Assembly (NCBI GenBank): GCA_030704615.1
Contig: CM060733.1
Coordinates: forward strand, 67,704,001 to 67,768,000
From: Takakia lepidozioides
Taxonomy: Eukaryota > Streptophyta > Takakiopsida > Takakiales > Takakiaceae
Length of the DNA stretch: 64,000 nt
Direction of reading: 5' to 3'
Positions 32,843 through 43,028 of this stretch are shown here, piece by piece (within the stretch, counting starts at the first letter, position 1; each line of letters starts with the position of its first letter). The position numbers and the translations under genes were made by a program. The notes beneath the pieces were generated by a model. That model worked only from the letters and a program-made list of their open reading frames with translations. It searched no databases and was not told the origin of the DNA.

Positions 32843-34579
32843 CAAATGATGGAGATGGATGTGATTGGGTTGGGTAGTCGGTTTCGTCCTCCAGATTGTC
32901 GTTGATACCACATCCAAATATCCAACACACCAAATCAAAGTTCAGATCAAACGCCCCTCGATTTTGTACGAACGTAGTGGCACACGCTGATCGGCTTCTG
33001 AAAGATTGGTTCGCAAATGTAATGTCATCGTTTGCAGCGGTTCGGCACAATGGGCAGCAACTCAAATAAGCTACCTGCCAAGCAAGATAGGCTTCAAGAC
33101 CCGATTGCACGTTCAAATACCCCAGGAATGGTGGTTGGCAACAACCTGGCCAACGAGTATTGAACCGAAAGAATGAAGAAATAGGATTGGTTAGTGCGCG
33201 TGACCCCAAGGGTCTGATCTTGGCTGCTATCCAGTATCCTCGGTATTCTTCAGCGATTGCCAAAATGCGTTGGCGCATTAGTCGACAGATTACAGTGGAA
33301 TCCCTTGCTCGTACTTCTCCCTGAGCGCGTGCTCGAAATGATTTGGTAAAGACCCACCACGCGGGCTTCAAACGATAAATGAAAATGATGGGGTTCCACC
33401 ACCATTATCATATTGCAACTCCATGATAACTATTAGATCACGATTTTCCTAGGCTCCCTAGGACCTTGCAACAAAACTAGGGCTCAACCCTATCAAAGCA
33501 TGCACATGAATTCAAAGGAAAATTAGGTTCAGGGCGTACCGTTTCAAACCTTAATTACCCGTGTTAGTGCGAAATCCACCTACTAATTCACCATTAGTAG
33601 CAACTTACCGAACTCCCGGCAGACGCACCATAAATATGACGAGCCTCGAGCCTCGATGCGCACGCTCCGCGAAGGGGAAAAATACGAACGTCAATCCGGG
33701 GCCTGGAATCCGGTGACAAGGTGGGTTGGGCTCAAGAACCGCCCACCCGTGAAGTGTGTGGCTAAGCTTGGCGGAGTGTCAGTGGTTGATGGAGGGAACT
33801 CCTCCAGCTATCCTAATCTATCAGCAAACATAGGTACAACTTCTACATTCACAGGGCAAAATTTGTTCGTGTCTCCTACGAAATCTACTCCTAGCTAATT
33901 GTCTTCTAAGGCTTCGTTATTCGCGTTAACACAGCTTCATCCCGGAGCTATTAGCGTCCCCGACAGGTTCTCTCTGCCTGACGGTTTCCGGAGGACTGAC
34001 AAAGCGTTAAGGACAAGCTACTTAGGTCTGGTTGCTTCACAATCACACTTCCCCGGATCGCACGTGTGTGCAAAGAGAACGCCTACATTCCCGCTATCCG
34101 AAGGGGAGAGCACACCCTAGCCTAGGATAAATGCTCTTAACCTAGACAATATCCCACTTTCTTACTAGTTTTTAGGGCTCCTGACCATTTCCTAGCAATA
34201 GAATTCAATAGAGAAGATGGGAAAAATACTATCCTAGGCAAGCTCTTGAACTTAGGAAATAGAGATAAAAATCCTAGATTTAATTACCTCTATCCCTATT
34301 TTCTGGTAATTTTCTAAGCAGAAAACCCAATTACTAAATCTGGAAATTCACTAATTCTAGAACAATAAGCATTAGGTAGGAATTCATCTAAGCTTTCGAA
34401 TGACCCATGGCTTGGCCTCTAGATAATTCTCTAACCGCCTCTTATTGCCCAAAAACCTTTATCAAGATATGAGAACCATAGGGAATTGGCCTAATAGGTC
34501 CAAACAACCCCCTAAGGCCTTAATACATAGCCCCTAGCTTCTAGGTCCTAGGTTCAAAACCCCCCCCTAGACCTAAACT

Positions 34580-34770
34580 GGCTTTTCAAACAGCGGATGA
34601 AAAATTGCTTTTTTCATCCACTGGTCATCCACTATTCATCCCTACTATGGATGAAAAATTGCATTTCTCATCCTACCTTCATCCACTGTTCATCCAGCCT
34701 GCGGATGAAATACTGCTTACCTCATCCGCCCCTCATCAGGTCTGTATTTTCCATGAGCGATGAGCAACGA
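34580..34770 (+). repeat. 54-bp repeat of GGATGAAAAATTGC / CATCC words
   Basis: Three units start near 34,594, 34,648 and 34,702, each opening GGATGAAA and closing in several TCATCC words that can fold back on GGATGA. CCACTGTTCATCCAG is shared with 24.52 kb. CATGAGC words follow at 34,751-34,785. Confidence 0.7.
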
Positions 34771-34889
34771 GCCATGAGCCGGCTCAACCGCATGACTTGG
34801 TGGTTCTGGGTAATCTAAGGTACTTCCCCCTATTTGTTTTGTTGGCATGAATTCCATGACCGGCTATGTGACAATTGTAAACGTAGGTA

Positions 34890-35104
34890 ATGACGAATGC
34901 GAAGGAGCAAGTCATAATGCATATAAATTCGTTCGACTTGTACGTTAAATGGGATGAAACACAGACATTAGAAGACTATGTGACACGTTTCAGATGTGTG
35001 TACAAGGACAACCTCTTCGCCAGGGAGCTGCAGACAGCAAGAAGGAGCGTGGAGTATACACATCAGGAAGGGGCGGGAAAATCAGCAATGCGAATTGTGT
35101 ACAG
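34890..35104 (+). pseudogene. Copy C middle-region exon
   Basis: KEQVIMHINSFDLYVKWDET, RFRCVYKDNLFARELQ and a GTAAAG donor after MRIVYR. Placed as the middle part because it lies between the ParB-like and methyltransferase parts on the same strand. Similarity to copies A and D is weak. Confidence 0.45.
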
Positions 35105-35155
35105 GTAAAGCCCAGCTCCCGTTGTATGCAAAACCTGGGATATGAGATTTGCCTG

Positions 35156-35175
35156 GGAAATGCGGCACCGCATTC
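35156..35175. repeat. GGGAAATGCGGCACCGCATT palindrome in copy C intron
   Basis: Second palindrome, inside the intron between the 34.9-kb exon and the exon starting at about 35,252. Confidence 0.85.
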
Positions 35176-35251
35176 ACACTTTATGTTTTCGGTTGCACTC
35201 TGCGAATACATTGTTCAAAATTTGTGCTCACGCATGTTAACTGTGTTGCAG

Positions 35252-36650
35252 GTATATGAAATACGTGCTACTTAAGACAGGGGCCTTGGCGCAAGAGCCC
35301 CCCTTTTTCATGGCTTGGACCGTGCCGGGCCCAAACTGTGTCTACACACCAAAGATGCAGAAACAATGGCATGCCTCGCATCTCGCTGGATGCCCGTGGT
35401 ACCTGGACATGTTTGGCGGACTTGTTGACGAATCGGAGATCTGCACGCGAAAGCGGAGGAGAAGAGAAGGGAAAACGTGTCCCTGGTGGGCCTGAGTTGG
35501 CAAAGGACGCTGCTGCTCTGGAAGACTCGCCAGCAAGGAGCAGCAGTTGTGACACCCAAGAAGACGAAGAAGCAGAAACAGAAAGAGCATGGAGAGGGTG
35601 AAGAAGAGGGCTCCGATGGAGACTTTGCAACCAGCCCACCCCCCGAAATGCAGCCAAAATCCCCCGCGGCCACCGTTTTCACGAAAGGGACGAGAACAGG
35701 CTCAGCAAAGAAGGCACTATTCAACCCCCCGGGGGGGCACTTTTTCGAGCCGGTGGAAATGAAGAGGCCGAAAGTGGAGCCAGAAACAGTAGTGCAGTGT
35801 GTGAATGAGAGTTTCCTGGCGGCTTTGGATGGGCGGGCAGCCAAGTTGGCATACATCAGGTCCATGGAGGGGCTGAAGGGCAGAACACTGACGAAGGCGG
35901 CAGCCGAAGAGCCTTCCGACACCCCTGGGTTTCAGAAGATGGTCTCGTTCTTTGAGAAGTGTGTGCAGGGAAGGATTGCAGGAGGGGTGGAAAAGTCACC
36001 GAGTGGTCTTGCGATATGATCATCTTGGATATTCCGGATGGAGATCCTGTGGAAGGACTGCATGTTTTGTCGTCTTGGAACAGGTACTCTAAGGACTTTT
36101 GGAAAAAAAGATTCAGGCTCGCCCGCATGGTGTTGGACGACAGAGGCTGTGTTGTTGTCCTTGCGAGTAGAGGCAAAAACACGGAGGCAGGAATTGCGAA
36201 ATGGACCCGCAAGAGTGCCGTCCCAATTTTGAAGAAGAAGTGGACGTGCATCAACACATTGGGCCTTCGCTCGGAAGGGAAGATGATAATTACCACATTG
36301 GCAACCGTCCTTGCATTTTGTAAGCTGTTTTGATATGCGGTGCCGCATTTGAATTCTAATCATTCCCCACTGTGTATGCAGACGAAGCAGTTCGATGTAT
36401 ACTTCTTTGTGAAGGAGAACTCGACCTTTGCTTTCCGGAAGGATGGATTGTTGGTTGACCCGAATTCCAACCCCATCGATTATGACGTCCTGTTCAGCAA
36501 CGTTCCCATGGAACTCCTCCCTCATAGCCTCACTTCAATGGATCCCCTGCGGTATTCACGAACTCGGAGCCCTGCCTTCATCCAGACAATTATGGAGGCA
36601 TGCACTGACCTAGAGGGCAGAGTGCTGGACCTCATCTGTGGAACAGATAT
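35252..36650 (+). pseudogene. Copy C methyltransferase-like domain
   Basis: First exon: YMKYVLLKTGALAQEPPFF, then after a frame change PPPEMQPKSPAATVF, VVQCVNESFLAALDGRAAKL and AAAEEPSDTPGF; a further one-base change leads into CDMIILDIPDGDPVEG (motif IV position), SSWNRYSKDFWKKRF, MVLDDRGCVVVLAS and LKKKWTCINTLG. A GTAAGC donor lies at 36,320. The next exon begins at 36,382 after TATGCAG with TKQFDVYFFVKENSTFAF and ends RSPAFIQTIMEACTDLEG, RVLDLICGT (motif I). Motif IV before I marks a permuted beta-class amino-methyltransferase. Tyr or Trp of the DPPY/W box is replaced by Gly. The conserved donor GT after motif I is altered here. Confidence 0.72.
36334..36349. repeat. ATGCGGTGCCGCAT palindrome in copy C intron
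   Basis: Third palindrome; it sits in the 62-bp intron 36320-36381, only 13 bp after the donor. Confidence 0.88.
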
Positions 36651-36739
36651 GCAGATTTTGGTACTACAGATTTTGGTATGCAGATTTTGGAACTGGCCGT
36701 TCTGCGAATTTTCATTATGTTCAAATTCTGCGTTTATCA

Positions 36740-37528
36740 AGGGCCATGTTTCAATGAGTGGATGCCATTCTCACAGGCACCTCTTTGCCTACGAGGAGGA
36801 TACATCCGTCTCGGGATCCCATCTAGAAGAGCTTCAACGGAATGTGAAGGCTCGCATCGCAGCCACTGACTCCTCGGAGGATTCCTCGGACTCGGAGGAA
36901 GAGACAGTCAACATTGATGCTGAGGAGGACCCGGAATACGAGTGAGTGGATACATTGTAAGTTTGCAAAGCCTTTTGGGTCATTATTTCTTTCACGTGAA
37001 TGCCGGATTGTGGTTCTCATTGGTCTGGGGGAGTGATTATTATGTACAGGATTCCAAGATCCGGGTCGAAACCAGTGGCGCCTAGATTTCTTGCCAAGGA
37101 GAATGTCCCGTTTTTTTGCGAGGACCGACTTCATGAAGAGCCCAGTGAAGGACTACTCCCTTCCTAGTTATGCAGCTAAGCTTGCAAAGACAGCAATTAG
37201 ACGATGTGAGAATCCCAGTAAAGTAGAGCTGATTTTGGAGAGGGCTAGGGAGGACAGAAGGAAGCGGAAAGAGTTGGCTGCAGCTGAGACAGGTAGACGG
37301 GTGCGGAAGTATGTACGTGATTCCGCGGAAGAGCGCGATGCAGACAAAGAGGACGATGACCCAACGGAGGTGAGATGGTCAGTTCCGCAAGGGGAAGATG
37401 GGATTAAATTCAAAAGCCTGGCCAACGACCAGTCCGCTGGACATGAGAAAGACAATGAGGGGGTGGAAGGGGAGCAGGACAGTCAAGAACATGATGACGA
37501 TAATGATGATGATTTCCAAGATGGGTAG
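36740..37528 (+). pseudogene. Copy C post-motif-I exon and charged tail
   Basis: GHVSMSGCHSHRHLFAYEED aligns with the post-motif-I helix and acidic strand of copies A, B and D. A Ser/Asp/Glu stretch ends at 36,945. After an intron, 37,052-37,528 encodes FFARTDFMKSPVKDYSLPSY, a Lys/Arg-rich helix (EDRRKRKELAAAE), EVRWSVPQGEDGI and a very acidic end. The tail could bind DNA or partners; its role is unknown. Confidence 0.65.
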
Positions 37529-37660
37529 AATTTTAAATAACTCTTTGTACATTTAAATTTTCTTCCAGAATATATAAAGGTATTTCTTTGCAGTTGAGGT
37601 TCCCTCTCCCATGTGCTTCTAAACGACACCATCTCTGAAACCACGTCCTTCCCAAAACCG

Positions 37661-37752
37661 AAAATGCGGTGCCGTATTTCCATGTCGGAACGGAAAAACG
37701 GAAATGTGGCAAATGTAAATACATCCTTTTGGAAATGCGGCACCGCATTTCC
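37661..37752. repeat. Two ATGCGGYRCCGYAT palindromes after copy C
   Basis: An imperfect copy at 37661-37680 and a copy with 10-bp arms (GGAAATGCGG / CCGCATTTCC) at 37731-37752, about 60 bp apart, just beyond the end of the copy C gene. Confidence 0.85.
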
Positions 37753-39892
37753 ATAACCGGGATGTCGTGCGCATACACATCGCTACACAACTACATCGCT
37801 GTCCAAAACCACACAACACATGTGCACACCATACACTAGTATACCACTAGTCCAACCACTAGGCTGCCACTAGTCAGTCACTAGGCTACCACCATGCTGC
37901 CCACTATGGCAGTCACTAGTCCACCACAATGATAAAGAAGAAGAATACAAGCACAAGCTCATGCGAGTTCACAAAGCTGAAGCATAAACTCATGCATATA
38001 TAAACCTCGTTATTATGGCCACATGGGCACTGGGTAGAATTCACAGGTGGCCCCGCCTGCGATTTTGGAAAAATGAAAAAAAAAAACACTGATGCAATTT
38101 GACGTTTAGCCTACTAGGTTCCATTGCCAATGAATAAAACCATACTAGTTAGCTTTTTGTCGTTGTTTTGTTCGTCCTACGTAGAGCATTTTATATCTCG
38201 GGCAGCCCGTAAATTTTCTTCACGACACATGGCAAGTTTTCATATGGCCTCGTCCAACTGATGGCTGATGACTGATATTTTAGCAACAACCCCACAACAA
38301 CACTAGTTTGTCCTATGGTTAACTCAGGTGATCTAGTGTTCAAAATGTCCACGCTCCAGCGGAAGGCCGCAGTCATTTGGGATGAAGAGACACTATAATT
38401 TACCCTTCTTCTGGGAGGAGTCTTTTTGTCTTTTTAAATACTTTTTATGACCCCCCTCCCCTTACTCAGCTATTCACAAATCCCGGTCACATGTGGGTAC
38501 AGGCCTCACAAGTGATTCCGCCCTACGCCCAGGTCAGAGTTTGATTGAGGAAGGCCAAATGTTTTGATTATGTTACACAGTATGGGTTATATGAAATCAT
38601 GCTTGAAAAATATGATGAAGTTAGATCAGTGGATATAGGAGGAGTGGAGGTGGGTTGATATTTGGTACTACGAGAGCATGCAGTGATGGGGTTGTGATTG
38701 AATTTCCATAGACAAGCCGTGCAAACTAGATTTATGCTCACATCTAGGAGCCCAGCAGCCGAAAGGTCAAGCTCCCTGTTCATGTCAACTTTGGGGATGA
38801 AAGCCTTTGCATCTCATTTGTCTTATGAGAATCGAGATGATGGGTGGCAGGGGGTGGGCCATTTATTGCCAAGATGCTTAGCCACGTGATCTCTAGCTTA
38901 TGTTAGGGGTCGCTAGTTCATGAGCAACTTTTCTTGGGAGCTAGACTTTGGTGGTGACGATGAGAATGGTGGGATAGTATGGCCTATTCGCGTATACCAG
39001 GTGAGATTTTCTGCTCCATTGTTATTGTTGAGCGGGGTGAGAAGAAGGTATCACAATTTGTCAATTTCGTTTCATTTCTGGAGCATTTGAAGAGTCTGGA
39101 ATGTGGTTGCGATGGAATGAGTCACCACTGAGTTAAGGAATAAGTCCTATGTCTGCAGTCAGCTGTCAATTCGGGTGAGTAGTTGTCGATGCAACAGCCC
39201 TCGCTGCTAAATGCAAAGCTTGCGAGCACAGTGATTTACTGATGTTTGAAGATGCATTATCCAAGATCAGGGGAATTAGTGAAGTCCGGGCAACAGGTTG
39301 TTAAAGGACAGGACCGCCTTGCAATCGCCCTACAAGACTTGGCCAACATTTCAAAAGCATTGGCTGAGACACAGCATCATGGTATTGTGACCAATACAAA
39401 CTCTAACTGCTCCTCAGTTAAGAAGGGGTGGGATTCGGTGGCGGCTGCACGCGCAGTCGTTATTACTGAAAGCACTTACCTAATGGGATGATGAAGGAGC
39501 CACCTCATGCCCTTTGATGATTGTACCACAACGATTGTATGCAAGTGTGGAGTTCTGAATAGTTCTCTTTGCCACTTTTATGAGCTTCATTGAAGGAGTA
39601 GCGAAGATAGCACCCAATACCCACCCTACAGAGACGTCATTGAGCATGCCAAAGTGAGGGGCGTGCCATTTTGGCATTGAGGGGGCGCCAATTTGTTTAC
39701 GAGTACAGTAGGAGATGTGAACGTCTTCAGGTTTATCCCAACTGGCCTTGCTTGAAGTCTCATGCAAACTTTGGAGAGGATGGAGAGTAAGTATTATTCT
39801 CGTAGTTGGCAACCTAATCTTCACCTGACATCATGTTGTTTAGAGAAAGAGAGAGAGATTTAACGAATTGGCATATTTTATGTAATACAGAT
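37753..39892 (+). other. Upstream region of MORC, no gene recognised
   Basis: Contains CACTAG-rich short repeats at 37,834-37,932 and small unsupported frames (38698-38889, 39246-39491). TATTTTATGTAATACAG just before the MORC ATG resembles a splice acceptor, so a 5' untranslated exon and the promoter probably lie in this stretch. Confidence 0.45.
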
Positions 39893-42800
39893 ATGGCAGC
39901 TGTGATAGACTTAGTCAGCAGTGATGAAGAAGATAACCCTGGAAAGCTGTCAAGGCCACCAGCTGCAAGGCCAGAGGTCCCTCCTTCTCAACTCTTAGGG
40001 TCTTGTTCCATTCCTAGGGCTTCAAAACCTGGCAAGGCAGAGTCCAGCAGGGGACGGAGTCAGAGGACAAAAGGTGCAAAGGATGGTGGTATTTACTGGG
40101 CGGAAGTTAGCTGTTCCTCTCCTCGACTCAGTCCCTCTGTTGAAGGTTGGGAACCTGATGTACAAAAATTAGAGGGGGAGAGGGATGTCGGTTTGGCCTC
40201 ATGTAGCACGAGTGAGCAGGCCAGGAATTCTCCTGGAGTTGAGGCTCATAAATCTGTACAAGGAAATTTTGGGCGGGGTAAAAGTCTCCCACCGTCTATG
40301 GGGTTGTCAACTGGGTCAGAGCCAGACAGCCAAATATGTCGTCATTTTTGGAGGGCAGGTGATTATGAAGCACAACGCACCTCGCGGAGACCTGTGCAAG
40401 GTAGGGTCTGCCAATATGGAATTCTGGTTTGTGTTTGGGAATGACATTGGCAGTCTCTTCAAATTTGTAGCTGGGCTTTCTAGGTCTTCAAACAGTGCAA
40501 ATTACCAAAGAAAGTATGGCACCAAGAAACTAGCATTGTTAAACTTAACACTCTCAAGCTACAATGGCGTACAGTCTGGGTGCGGACCGGCCAAGCTCTG
40601 CTTCATGACATTTAGGGTATTAAGGAATTAAGACTCTCAGAAGCTGTGGATGCGTTATTTTCCAGGCTATGGGGTATTTTGTTAGTAGTTGCCATCATGA
40701 TCTGTGCTAGGTGAGTTATTTCTTGTGTTCAGCACGCTCCTATCACACTTCAATATAAACATATGGCTTGTTTAGACAAGATGTCAGTAGATACCCACTA
40801 AAGATGTTAATACTGTGAAGCAAGTTAACTAGTCATGGTTTACTACACATGGAAGGGGCATTTGCAATGCCAAGGAGTAACAACAGTTGTGCTGTTGTGC
40901 GATTTCTGAAGACGGGTCATGATATTTGGTGTGTGTAATAAGGTTCGTGAGAAGCGTGCTTGCCCATAGTGTATATAGTGAGATGTGGGTGTAGAATGAA
41001 TGCACTTACAGAGAAGGTTCGCAAATGGGCTTGTTACCCTATTCCTTCAGTATCTTTCAAGCTCAAAATCTATGGTTATGGCAGGGGCCATGGACCATGT
41101 GCGCGTCCATCCAAAGTTTTTGCACTCGAATGCCACCTCCCATAAGTGGGCACTTGGAGGTATGCCCTCATATCAAAGCTATTGATCTGTGCATATTTGA
41201 TGGAAGTGATTGGTGGGGGGGGGAGAGCGCTGCATAGAGGATTGATATATGAGAGAGCAACAGAACAGAAATTTACAATGTCCATGGGTGGCCGAAAGTT
41301 ACCCATGCAACACGTAGAACAAGCAGGAAAAGCACCAAAATGTTCCAAATGTCGTATGGAGACAAAATGATTCCCATTACAGTAGAGAGAGAGAAATGAC
41401 ACTTTGCGGTGATACTTTTAGGACAGATTGAAGTGTGGTATTCCAGCACCCTGCCTAAATTGAGAGAATGCATACTCATGAGACATTTGCCGTAGCCTCG
41501 TGGCCATAAAACCCATGCCCAGTTTGGGCAGAACAAGAGGGAAGGGACATTACCGGCTCACTCCAGTATTGGGGCTTACCTTGCTATAAACAATTGGTTT
41601 AGGCTTTCCAGATTTAGAAATCCCTTCACACAAGCATCAATCTGCTGTGTGTGAGCTGCCCAGCAATTAGACCCCAACAGGGCCAGGGCTTTAGGCTGAG
41701 CCTCAAGAAATTGATTCCCTATCCATTTTCTGATACATTGTCTGGGGTATTCTCACACGAGAGAGAGAGAATGTACTCTTAAGACGTTGTTTGCCGCAGC
41801 CTTGTGGCCATTGACCCCGCGCCCAGTTTGAGCGGAACAGAAAGGGACAGAAACTACCTTTGTCAGGGGCTGATGCCGGTAGTATGACTTACCTTGGAAC
41901 AGACATGTGATCCGAGTTTTCCAGATATACTCTAGAAATCCCTTTACACAAGCATCAATCTGCTGTGTGTGATTTGCCCAATAACTAGGCCCCAAAAGGG
42001 CCTGGGCTTTTGGCTCAGCCTCGAGATTTTCAAAGTTGGTAAACAGAGGTACAGGCACAAATCCCTTGATGGATTTGAAGATGTCGTCTCTCTGGTGAGA
42101 GTACCCAGGACAATGAATCAGAAAATGAATATTGTCTTTAGGTTGCCCACACAATGGGCATTTGCAATCCCCCTTTCCTCTCTGCGTCTGTCTGCTGTTC
42201 AAAGGTAGGCTTCCTGCCCTGAGTTGAGGTTTCAGTCTAGTGCCGAGAGTGGGTAAACCCTTTAGGTTATCCTCCCCCATGTCACAGACTGGAAACAAGT
42301 TCAGGGAAGTTTTCTGCCTAACTTCATTTTCATCGGACAATTTCCTGGCAACAGACATGGCTTTGGACACTACAGCCTCTAAGTCAGATTTATCCAGTAG
42401 GGTCAAGACTTGTGGACTTAGATTCAGATCCTTGAGAATCTCTTCTACCCTCTTCCGCCAGGACTTAGCCTGTTTGACAGGGCAATCCTGCTTTGAAGAT
42501 GTCGAGCCGATTAACTTAGGGTATCTTATATTAGTCATATGTTGCAGCCGACCCCACCATCTGTCCTTGAATTCCTCTCGTCGGGAGCTTAAGGGAGGGA
42601 TGCCAAACTCACCCCGAACAGCCACATTAGCTGTTTTGGAGCATGCTGACATGCACTCCTTAAGCACCCCCACTTGAATGGATTCTAGAGACTTAGCCCG
42701 GTTGGAGTTATGAACCCACACTGCAGATGCGTACTCCAAGGCAGGCCTAATAACGCGTCAAAGCATGGTTTTTCTTACTTCAGAGTTGATCCCTCTGCAA

Positions 42801-42996
42801 TGGAAAAATTTAGTGGGACCCAACGCTTTGCGCTTGCCAGATTGAACAACTTTTCGAATATGTGCATCCCAATTACAGTTGGAGGACAACTCAACGCCAA
42901 GGTATGTGTAGGAAAGGAGGACAGGAATCTCTTGGCTTCCCCACTGCCGCTTGAGATCGCCTCCTCCCTCCCCTCGGTCGTTGAACGGTTTCTTAA

Positions 42997-43028
<32 letters not shown>

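Larger units (their letters stand above)
32379..34889 (+). other. Long intron of copy C with inserted sequence
   Basis: Contains the palindrome at 32411, a possible small exon after TTCAG at about 32,461 (WTELESVPCRVAENAYVHIH), a 24-base G tract, an unrecognised minus-strand frame at 32805-33371 (SYLSCCPLCRTAAND-like Cys cluster), an A/T-richer 33.4-34.6 kb stretch without genes, and a 54-bp repeat at 34.6 kb. The size suggests one or more unidentified insertions. Confidence 0.45.
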
